Source of the DNA: Dehalococcoidia bacterium
GTDB lineage: Bacteria; Chloroflexota; Dehalococcoidia; UBA2979
Direction: 5' to 3'
Assembly: GCA_030745285.1 (NCBI GenBank)
Contig: JASLOV010000059.1
Coordinates: forward strand, 1-15,251
Length of the DNA stretch: 15,251 nucleotides
The notes beneath the pieces are model-generated. The model had not been told where the DNA came from. It searched no databases and worked only from the letters and a program-made list of their open reading frames with translations. The translations under genes and the position numbers were made by a program. Below are positions 1 to 5,222 of the stretch, piece by piece (positions within the stretch are counted from its first letter, which is position 1; the number at the start of each line of letters is the position of its first letter).

Positions 1-491
1 CTGGCCTCCGGCAGGCCGAGATGCTGACGCTCAAGTGGGACGACGTTGACATCGAGACCGCTGAGGTGCGAGTGCGCGGCACGAAGACCCAGAACAGCCG
101 GCGCACGATCGAGCTCTCCAGTACGACGGTCGCGCAACTCCGCTCACACCGCCAGGCGCAACGCCAACACCGTCTGCGTCTCGGTCCGGCATGGCACGAG
201 CACGGGCTGGTGTTTCCATCTTCTATCGGGACGCCCTGGCTCCGGCGACCCTTCTACCGCGACTACAAGATGGTCGTCGCGATCTCCGGCGTCGATGATC
301 CGGCGAGCGTGAAGTGGCACACACTGCGCCACACCGCGGCGACGCTCTGGATCAAGGGCAGCGTGGACATCTACACGGTGAGCCGGCGGCTCGGGCACGC
401 GTCCGCTGCGTTCACGATGGACGTCTACGGGCACCTGCTGAAAGGCCAGCAGCAGCACGCGGCCGGGGTCTTGGACCACCTGCTCGCGTGA
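1..491 (+). CDS. Tyrosine recombinase/phage-type integrase, C-terminal catalytic part (5' end outside window)
   Basis: Site-specific recombinase that cuts and rejoins DNA through a catalytic tyrosine, typically moving a phage or genomic island into a tRNA gene. The frame is open to the left edge. Before the first in-window ATG (21) it already reads G-L-R-Q-A-E, the motif holding the first catalytic Arg (codon 9-11), so the gene begins upstream and only the catalytic domain is visible. The remaining signature follows in order: H-T-L-R-H (His and second Arg), L-G-H-A-S (third-box His) and D-V-Y-G-H with the nucleophilic Tyr near the C-terminus. The visible part looks intact. It ends in TGA two bases from the end of the convergent HEPN-like gene. 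Its position about 0.7 kb from the 3' end of tRNA-Glu(CUC) suggests that tRNA is its attachment site. The family assignment is firm; whether the whole protein is intact cannot be seen. Confidence 0.93.
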   Translation, partial: GLRQAEMLTLKWDDVDIETAEVRVRGTKTQNSRRTIELSSTTVAQLRSHRQAQRQHRLRLGPAWHEHGLVFPSSIGTPWLRRPFYRDYKMVVAISGVDDPASVKWHTLRHTAATLWIKGSVDIYTVSRRLGHASAAFTMDVYGHLLKGQQQHAAGVLDHLLA

Positions 492-493
492 GA

Positions 494-1153
494 CTAGAGT
501 CCCTCGTAGCCGACGTCGTCACTGAAATCTGGCCCATAGTCCGCGGCCATCTCGGCGGCCATCTCCAGCTCCGCGTCTCTCGCGTCCCAGACGCCAGCCA
601 GCCACGGGTGAATTCCGCGGAACACACGACGGAGCTGCCTTAGGTCGAGCTCTAGGCGCTCGGCGCCGGGAGGCAGACCTTCGTCTGGGTAGCGGAACAC
701 CATCGACTTCTCGTCCAGTTCGTCGAGCAGCTGAATGTTCAGCTCGATGGTGTCGTAGGCTTCGTCCTGCCAGCCGAAGTGGCGCTCCATGTAGTCACGA
801 ACCTGCTTCCAGAGCGGCATCAAGAAGTGACCGCGGCGCGGCCCCACCTCCCCGTCGTAGTCTTCGCCCACCTTCTGCACGGCCTTGAGCTGGAGCTCAA
901 GCGCATGACGGTACAGATAGAGCGCAGGCGCGATCACGGACATCGGGTCGCTGCGACCCTCGCGGTCCCCGAGTGCTGTGGTGACGAGAATGTCGGCGCT
1001 GTCGAAGAACGACTGAGCGAGCATCGACCAGTCGTTCTTCCAGGCAAGGGACGCGACCTCAGCCCAATCGGATTCCTCGCTGGCGTGCAGGAACGTTTCA
1101 TCGGTACGCAGCTGCGGGAATTCTTCGTCGTGATCCACGAATGGCCCCAACAT
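494..1153 (-). CDS. HEPN-like hypothetical protein in integrase-linked island
   Basis: A 219-residue soluble, acidic protein with no signal peptide or membrane segment. The centre reads A-L-Y-L-Y-R-H-A-L-E-L-Q-L-K-A-V (about residues 77-92), followed by G-H-F-L-M-P-L-W and later F-R-Y-P. I recognise this pattern from helical HEPN-like proteins of mobile elements, which often have an RHALEL-type helix, an H-x-L-xx-LW helix and a terminal FRYP. HEPN domains are often RNases in toxin-antitoxin or defence systems, but I do not see a clean Rx4-6H catalytic motif, so activity is uncertain. The gene converges on the integrase with a two-base gap. The ATG at 1153 lies inside a tandem 11-bp repeat and has only a weak G-rich sequence close upstream; a GTG six codons in is an alternative start. 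No partner antitoxin gene lies beside it. Function unproven. Confidence 0.7.
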   Translation of the reverse strand: MLGPFVDHDEEFPQLRTDETFLHASEESDWAEVASLAWKNDWSMLAQSFFDSADILVTTALGDREGRSDPMSVIAPALYLYRHALELQLKAVQKVGEDYDGEVGPRRGHFLMPLWKQVRDYMERHFGWQDEAYDTIELNIQLLDELDEKSMVFRYPDEGLPPGAERLELDLRQLRRVFRGIHPWLAGVWDARDAELEMAAEMAADYGPDFSDDVGYEGL

Positions 1154-1182
1154 GGCCCCAACTGATCACTCGCCTGATCACT
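1141..1182. repeat. Two tandem short direct repeats between island and tRNA-Glu
   Basis: ATGGCCCCAAC occurs twice back to back (1141-1151 and 1152-1162). CTGATCACT then occurs twice with a 3-nt gap (1162-1170 and 1174-1182). They sit between the HEPN-like gene start and the hairpin next to the tRNA-Glu 3' end. Paired short repeats next to an integrase-targeted tRNA could be recombinase arm or excisionase sites; this role is inference. Confidence 0.6.
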
Positions 1183-1210
1183 GAGAGCGGCCCGTTCGGG
1201 CCGCTCTCAG
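1181..1210 (-). terminator. Strong hairpin downstream of tRNA-Glu(CUC), probable terminator
   Basis: Perfect 13-bp stem (1181-1193 pairing with 1198-1210) around the 4-nt loop GTTC. On the minus strand it starts 12 nt after the CCA end of tRNA-Glu(CUC), where a tRNA terminator is expected. No T-run follows on either strand, so it is either a U-less terminator or a structural element of the island boundary. Confidence 0.55.
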
Positions 1211-1222
1211 ACTCATCTCAGT

Positions 1223-1299
1223 TGGTGCCGCATAGGGGATTCGAACCCCTGATCTCCGCCTTGAGAGGGCGGTGTCCTGGGCCACTAGACGAATGCGGC
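1223..1299 (-). tRNA. tRNA-Glu(CUC)
   Basis: Full cloverleaf on the minus strand. The acceptor GCCGCAT pairs with ATGCGGC and is followed by discriminator A and an encoded CCA (1223-1225). The D-arm begins GTCTAGTGG. The anticodon stem CCGCC/GGCGG encloses loop CTCTCAA, giving anticodon CUC. The T-arm is AGGGG-TTCGAAT-CCCCT. It inserts Glu at GAG codons, which dominate in this GC-rich DNA. The 3' side faces the integrase island, the usual geometry for tRNA-targeted integration. Confidence 0.97.
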
Positions 1300-1311
1300 A
1301 CCGCGGTCACC

Positions 1312-1341
1312 ACCGTACCAAGCGTCGTGTACGAGCCTCAA
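1312..1341 (-). promoter_or_regulatory. Candidate promoter of tRNA-Glu(CUC)
   Basis: On the minus strand, TTGAGG (1341-1336), an 18-nt spacer, then TACGGT (1317-1312), ending 12 bp before the tRNA 5' end. The same TTGAGG/18-nt arrangement lies upstream of the sulfite-oxidase-like gene. The -10 match is weak. Confidence 0.4.
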
Positions 1342-1477
1342 GTCTGGGGCTTCCCCGGGTTTCCCGCGAAATTCCACTCCCCTGCAGGCTCCAGGCGGGA
1401 CTTGCGGGCCGTGACGGCTCGCTCGCGCCCTTGCCCCACGCCGTCCTGCTCACTAGCGTGGCGTCGGAGGCCGCGCG

Positions 1478-1903
1478 ATGCGAATCTCGCTCACTGACCG
1501 ATCGCTCTTCCTGAGCAAGACGCTGATCGTCTTCGCCGTCTCGTTCGCGCTGATCCCGCTAATTGGGCTCAAGCACGACCTGCCGGCACTGCTCTACGCT
1601 GCGGCACTGGTCCTGCTCCACGTCTTCGTGCTTGCCATCTACCTCTACCGCGTGCGAGTGCGCGAACTCGACCCGAACGTCCGCTCGCTGGCGGTGCGCG
1701 TACTGGCGCTGGTCGTCGTCGGCTACCTGCTCTTCGCCGTCTCGAGCTTCGAGGAGGGCGCTTCGCAGTCGACGCTGGCGTGGGAGATGCTGGCGCTCTC
1801 CCTGCTCCATACCGTCGTGCTGCTGCTGCTGATGGCGCGCGTCACGTTCGGTCAGCCCGTCCCCGCCACGCCGCCCCCCGTCGAGCCGCCATCGCGCAAC
1901 TGA
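1478..1903 (+). CDS. Small four-helix membrane protein, unknown function
   Basis: A 141-residue protein I do not recognise as a named family. Four hydrophobic segments are visible, near residues 13-32, 36-58, 69-90 and 101-122. The second pair is separated by a short acidic loop (S-F-E-E-G-A), and the tail is proline-rich and hydrophilic. Basic residues (R-V-R-V-R) follow helix 2. The ATG is preceded by GGAGG with 7-nt spacing, which supports the start. It stands alone: a tRNA gene diverges on the left and the LLM oxidoreductase starts 112 bp downstream with its own Shine-Dalgarno. It is likely an inner-membrane protein; no catalytic motif is visible. Confidence 0.75.
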   Translation: MRISLTDRSLFLSKTLIVFAVSFALIPLIGLKHDLPALLYAAALVLLHVFVLAIYLYRVRVRELDPNVRSLAVRVLALVVVGYLLFAVSSFEEGASQSTLAWEMLALSLLHTVVLLLLMARVTFGQPVPATPPPVEPPSRN

Positions 1904-2015
1904 GGGGCTCGGGCCGCTGTCTGCCCTCGACCCGTTCGCCACCTCGATGCGATGCGCTAGCATGCCGGCACGAGGCCGCACAATGCGCCACGACGCCTGA
2001 CCGGAGGGAGCAACG

Positions 2016-2978
2016 ATGGACCTGGGAGTCATGATCGAAGGCCAGGACGGCCTGTCGTGGGACCTCTGGCGGCGCCTGATCCGCGCGACCGAGGACCTGG
2101 GCTACGAGTCGCTGTGGCGCTCCGACCACTTCTTCCCCTTCGCGGAGCCGCGTGAGCGAGAGGCGCTGGAGACCTTCATCTCCTTCGTGCTCGTCGCGGA
2201 GGAATCAAGCCGCATCCGCTTCGGCCCGATGGTCGCCTCCGCCACGTTCCGTCACCCGTCGCTGCTGGCACGCATGGCGGCGCAGATCGATGTGCTTTCG
2301 GGAGGGCGCTTCATTTGCGGCATCGGCGCCGGCTGGAACGTGCCGGAGCACGAGTCGTTCGGCCTCCCCTTCCCATCGGTCGGCGAGCGCATAGACCGGC
2401 TGGACGAGCAGATTCGCGTGTTGAAGGCGCTCTGGGCCGACGAGCCGGCTAACTTCGAGGGCAAGCACTTCCAGCTCAAGGACGCGGTGTGCTACCCGAA
2501 GCCCATCCAGCAGCCGCTGCCGATGCTCGTGGGCGGCGGCGGCGAGAAGCGCACGCTGCGCATCGTCGCCGAGCACGCAGACGAGTGGAACTTCGTCGGC
2601 GGCGATCTCGACACCTACAACCACAAGCGCGAGGTGCTGGAGCAGCACTGCGCGGACGTCGGCCGCGACCCGGCGGAGATCCGCCATTCCCAGATGGCCG
2701 GCTTCGTCATCGGCAAGGACGACGCCGCCGTCTCGGCCCACGCGGACGAGATCAAGGCGCGCAATCCGGTGTTCGCGGGGACCTCGACCGGCGAGCTGCT
2801 CGACCGCCTGAGGACGCGGGGCGGCTGGCTCGTCGGCACGCCGGGCGAGGTCGTCGAGGAAATGGGGCGGCGCGAGCAGGCCGGGTTGACCTGCCTCCAG
2901 CTGCAACACCACTCGCAGGAGAACTTCGAGGTCCTGGAGTTAATCGCGTCCGAGGTCCTGCCGCAGGTACAGGACTGA
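2016..2978 (+). CDS. LLM-class (luciferase-like) F420/flavin-dependent oxidoreductase
   Basis: A 320-residue TIM-barrel oxidoreductase of the bacterial luciferase-like superfamily; the actinobacterial and Chloroflexota branch usually uses coenzyme F420. The N-terminus runs G-V-M-I-E-G-Q-D-G. Family blocks follow in order: E-D-L-G-Y-E-S-L-W-R-S-D-H near residues 27-39, G-P-M-V-A-S-A-T-F-R-H-P, the S-G-G-R-F-I-C-G-I-G-A-G-W-N block near residue 100, and V-G-G-G-G-E-K-R-T-L-R-I-V-A near residue 172. Length is typical of the family. The start has GGAGGGAG 6 nt upstream. The gene appears monocistronic and converges on the epimerase gene with a 16-nt gap. The substrate cannot be inferred, and F420 rather than FMN is an inference from the lineage. 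Confidence 0.9.
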   Translation: MDLGVMIEGQDGLSWDLWRRLIRATEDLGYESLWRSDHFFPFAEPREREALETFISFVLVAEESSRIRFGPMVASATFRHPSLLARMAAQIDVLSGGRFICGIGAGWNVPEHESFGLPFPSVGERIDRLDEQIRVLKALWADEPANFEGKHFQLKDAVCYPKPIQQPLPMLVGGGGEKRTLRIVAEHADEWNFVGGDLDTYNHKREVLEQHCADVGRDPAEIRHSQMAGFVIGKDDAAVSAHADEIKARNPVFAGTSTGELLDRLRTRGGWLVGTPGEVVEEMGRREQAGLTCLQLQHHSQENFEVLELIASEVLPQVQD

Positions 2979-2994
2979 AGTCTGCTCGGAGACC

Positions 2995-3774
2995 TTAGCC
3001 GGCGGCCTCGGCCTCTCCCGGGTACCGCAGCCGTACGCACCCGGAGGCCGCGAAGGGCGGCTCAAAGGCCAGGCCGGCGCGTGCGTAGACGCCGGGCGGG
3101 ATGCCGAGGTCGGCGAGCCAGAGTTCGCCGGCATTCTCCTCGCGCAGCCCCTGCTTCGGCAGCGCCAGCGTGAGCGTGACCGAGGGGTGTACCGCCACGC
3201 CCGGCGCTTCTCCGCTGTCCGGGTCGACGCCGGAGGGGACATCCAGCGAGAGCACCGGGGCGGCGGCGGCCTCCGCTGCCCGAATCAGGCCCATCACCGG
3301 CCCGCGAGGCGCATCGCGCAGCGCGTACCCGACGACGGCGTCGATCACCAGATCGGCCTCCGCCACGTCGAATGCCTCCGAGAAGCGGATGATGCGCGCC
3401 GGCGCCTCGGCCAGCGACATCAGCTGCTGTCCGAGCGCGCCGTCCGCCTGCGACGGCCGCGTCGTCGTCACCGCCAGCACGTCGACGCCGCGGTTGGCCA
3501 GGTGACGGGCCGCGCAGATGCCCCCGCCACCGTTACCCCCCGCCCCTGCCAGCACGAAGACGCGAGTGCTCCGCCAGCTATCGCCCAGCAGTGCGATGGC
3601 GCGCTGCGCGAGGTTCATCCCGGCGTGCTCCATCATCTGCAGCAACGTCGGCCCGCGGTCCTCGACCGCGATGCGGTCGATCTCGCGCATCTCGGCGACG
3701 GTCACGGACGGCACCTCGATGCCGTCGACGGTGCGGAAAGTTGGGCGTCCATGTGTCGATGCCGCCGATGCCAT
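2995..3774 (-). CDS. NAD(P)H-hydrate epimerase (YjeF N-terminal domain protein)
   Basis: Epimerises the R and S forms of damaged hydrated NAD(P)H so that the S-specific dehydratase can repair it. The product is 259 residues, only the YjeF-N (Rossmann-like) domain, without the ADP/ATP-dependent dehydratase domain found in bifunctional Nnr. Visible motifs are L-Q-M-M-E-H-A-G (about 45-52), V-L-A-G-A-G-G-N-G-G-G-G (74-85), V-I-D-A-V-V-G (143-149) and L-S-L-D-V-P-S-G (175-182), then A-L-P-K. The usual NNGGDG loop reads NGGGG, so the Asp is absent, and the usual DALFG is DAVVG. I chose the ATG at 3774, with AGGAAG about 11 nt upstream, because the extra 33 residues from an ATG at 3873 look non-conserved. 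The dehydratase partner must be elsewhere. Family call good, exact activity slightly less so. Confidence 0.85.
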   Translation of the reverse strand: MASAASTHGRPTFRTVDGIEVPSVTVAEMREIDRIAVEDRGPTLLQMMEHAGMNLAQRAIALLGDSWRSTRVFVLAGAGGNGGGGICAARHLANRGVDVLAVTTTRPSQADGALGQQLMSLAEAPARIIRFSEAFDVAEADLVIDAVVGYALRDAPRGPVMGLIRAAEAAAAPVLSLDVPSGVDPDSGEAPGVAVHPSVTLTLALPKQGLREENAGELWLADLGIPPGVYARAGLAFEPPFAASGCVRLRYPGEAEAAG

Positions 3775-3925
3775 CGCATGCCGCGCTTCCTTGATCGTCT
3801 GACCGCCCGCTGAGCGGCTAGCCTCGGACTTCAGGCAGCGCTGCGCAAGCCGGGGCGGCTCGCACTTCGGCACCCTCGCAGCACCGTCACGGGGTCAGCA
3901 ACGGCCCGGGGGACCGGAGGGGGTC

Positions 3926-4226
3926 ATGCTCGCAGCGTGGCTGGAGTTCGAGAGCGGCGCGCCGGAGCTGGCGGAACGGGATCGCTGGCTGCTGAGCCGG
4001 AACGACGGCGTCGCCTTCCTCGCCACCATCCGGCGCGACGGCTCACCCCAGGTGCACCCGATCATGCCCACATCGTCGACGGCCCGTTGTAGGCGCTGAT
4101 CGTCTCGCTCTCATCGAAGCACCGCGACCGGCTCGAATGGGAGCGGTACGCCCTCCGCGCCATCCCGGCGGGCGACGAGAACCTCGAGTTCCACCTCGCC
4201 GGCGTACAGGTGGGCCGTGTGACGTG
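3926..4226 (+). pseudogene. Pyridoxamine 5'-phosphate oxidase-fold (flavin split-barrel) pseudogene, frameshifted and truncated at tRNA-Glu
   Basis: From the ATG at 3926, preceded by GGAGGGGG, the frame encodes a recognisable start of a PNPOx-like protein: L-L-S-R-N-D-G-V-A-F-L-A-T-I-R-R-D-G-S-P-Q-V-H-P-I-M-P. It then runs out of register and stops at 4097-4099. The expected continuation H-I-V-D-G-P-L is in the next frame from 4069, consistent with loss of one C near 4067-4069. That frame meets TAG at 4090-4092, then continues with A-L-I-V-S, S-K-H-R-D-R-L, R-Y-A-L-R-A-I-P and E-F-H-L-A-G before running into tRNA-Glu(UUC). At least two lesions plus loss of the C-terminus make a functional gene unlikely. 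The live ancestor would be a small heme- or flavin-binding oxidoreductase. The strong ribosome binding site suggests fairly recent decay. Confidence 0.82.
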
Positions 4227-4302
4227 TGGTGCCCCCACGGGGATTCGAACCCCGGTTTCCACCTTGAAAGGGTGGCGTCCTAGTCCCCTGGACGATGGGG
4301 GC
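4227..4302 (-). tRNA. tRNA-Glu(UUC)
   Basis: Minus-strand cloverleaf. The acceptor GCCCCCA pairs with TGGGGGC, with discriminator A and encoded CCA (4227-4229). The anticodon stem CCACC/GGTGG encloses loop CTTTCAA, giving anticodon UUC. The T-arm is CGGGG-TTCGAAT-CCCCG. It is 76 nt including CCA and reads GAA/GAG codons. It is a second Glu isoacceptor about 3 kb from tRNA-Glu(CUC). Its 3' end abuts the truncated PNPOx-fold pseudogene. Confidence 0.97.
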
Positions 4303-4314
4303 GGGCCGCCGTCG

Positions 4315-4320
4315 AGGATA
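4315..4320 (-). promoter_or_regulatory. Candidate extended -10 for tRNA-Glu(UUC)
   Basis: On the minus strand TGC-TATCCT fits an extended -10 (TGnTAnnnT) ending 12 bp before the tRNA 5' end. No good -35 is visible. Confidence 0.4.
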
Positions 4321-4326
4321 GCAGTG

Positions 4327-4354
4327 GCCCGCGGCCCGGTCATCGTCCGCGGGC
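4327..4354 (-). terminator. Hairpin spanning the stop codon of the membrane-anchored protein gene
   Basis: GCCCGCGG (4327-4334) pairs with CCGCGGGC (4347-4354) around a 12-nt loop that contains the stop codon of the minus-strand gene. There is no T-run. It may be a weak terminator between this gene and tRNA-Glu(UUC), or chance in GC-rich DNA. Confidence 0.3.
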
Positions 4355-5059
4355 GAACTGCTTGTTAGCGGACGCGACGGCGGTCGGGCCTCCCGAAGGC
4401 AGCTTCGTGCGGAAGCTCGGGATGCGCGTGACGCTTGGTCCGCGGACCTGGCGCCCGACGGGGAACGGTCGCGAGTCTCGCCCGCGACGCGAGCTGGTGC
4501 GTGCGCCCTCCGCCACCACGTTGACGGCGGCACGAGGCACCGCGCTCTCCGTCGCCGGCTGGGCGTCCGAGGCCAGTGCCGGCACCGGCTCGGGCTCTCC
4601 GACGGACGGTTGGTCCGCCGGGGCCGCGTCCGGCGCGGACTCTTCGGTCGCAGGCCCTTCCGTCGCGACGGCGTCGATGGGGTCGCCGGCCGTCGTGTCC
4701 GACGGCGGCTCGGGGGCTAGCGGCTGGTCGGGCGGATCGGCGGGCACGGGGTCCGGGTGCCGCGGCTCCGGGTCCAGCAGTCGCGCGAATTCCTGGTCGC
4801 GCCGGTGCCGCCACCACACATAGGCCACCGCTCCAACGGCGACGGCGCCCACGGCGACGGCGGTGACGGTCGCCGCGGTCTGCCGCCGGCTCCGCAACCG
4901 CGTCGCCGCCACCAGTGGCGCCGCGACGTCACTGGCTGCCGGGTGATCGGCTGCGACCGCATCGGCGGCGAGGTCGTCGGCGAGACCGGTCTTGCTTCGC
5001 TGCAGTCCGCTCAGGCGGCTGCGGGCCGTTCGGGTCCGCGAAATCGGTGACAGGAGCAT
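4340..5059 (-). CDS. Single-pass membrane protein with Pro/Ala/acid-rich extension, unknown function
   Basis: I do not recognise this 239-residue protein. The first 60 residues are basic and Ala-rich. One strongly hydrophobic segment lies at about 61-83 (T-A-A-T-V-T-A-V-A-V-G..., ending Y-V-W-W), followed directly by the charged R-H-R-R-D. A long low-complexity region rich in Pro, Asp, Glu and Ala follows (about 95-190), then a basic C-terminus (S-S-R-R-G-R-D-S-R, K-Q-F-A-R-G-R). This suggests a membrane anchor with a disordered tail. I place the start at 5059 because AGGAAG lies 10 nt upstream; an in-frame ATG at 5104 lacks a ribosome site. It diverges from the malic enzyme gene across about 160 bp. 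The opposite strand is also open over much of this low-complexity stretch, so coding confidence is moderate. Confidence 0.65.
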   Translation of the reverse strand: MLLSPISRTRTARSRLSGLQRSKTGLADDLAADAVAADHPAASDVAAPLVAATRLRSRRQTAATVTAVAVGAVAVGAVAYVWWRHRRDQEFARLLDPEPRHPDPVPADPPDQPLAPEPPSDTTAGDPIDAVATEGPATEESAPDAAPADQPSVGEPEPVPALASDAQPATESAVPRAAVNVVAEGARTSSRRGRDSRPFPVGRQVRGPSVTRIPSFRTKLPSGGPTAVASANKQFARGR

Positions 5060-5129
5060 TGCCCGCTCGCTTCCTGCCCGGGCGCTGGGAGAGCATGTGG
5101 ACAACTATGGGCGGCACCCGAAGCGCGGC

Positions 5130-5135
5130 ATCTTA
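5130..5135 (-). promoter_or_regulatory. Candidate extended -10 for the 4340-5059 gene
   Basis: On the minus strand TGC-TAAGAT matches the TGnTAnnnT extended -10 pattern about 70 bp before the chosen ATG. No convincing -35 accompanies it. Confidence 0.35.
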
Positions 5136-5186
5136 GCACGCATTCGCAATACCGGAGTGAAATCTGGCGCGAACTCGAACTCGGGT

Positions 5187-5215
5187 TTGCAGGTACCGGC
5201 CGCCGATGCTATAGC
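5187..5215 (+). promoter_or_regulatory. Candidate promoter of the malic enzyme gene, possibly giving a leaderless transcript
   Basis: TTGCAG (5187-5192), a 17-nt spacer, then TATAGC (5210-5215). Transcription would begin near 5222-5223, on top of the ATG at 5223, which has no Shine-Dalgarno sequence. The -10 lies in a TGCTATAGCA palindrome. Confidence 0.45.
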
Positions 5216-5222
5216 ATATGGC

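Noticed and set aside
1236..4250. Long direct repeat between the two tRNA-Glu genes as att sites
   Set aside because: The shared GGGATTCGAACCCC-type sequence is the normal T-arm of both tRNAs; acceptor stems differ, so it is not evidence of one element spanning them.
4362..4823. Plus-strand Ser/Gly-rich open frame opposite the one-pass membrane protein gene
   Set aside because: Low-complexity product and no ribosome site; the minus strand has a credible membrane segment and Shine-Dalgarno.
4992..5222. Upstream in-frame extension of the malic enzyme
   Set aside because: Contains the divergent promoter region, has no recognisable protein motif, and overlaps the start of the minus-strand membrane protein gene.
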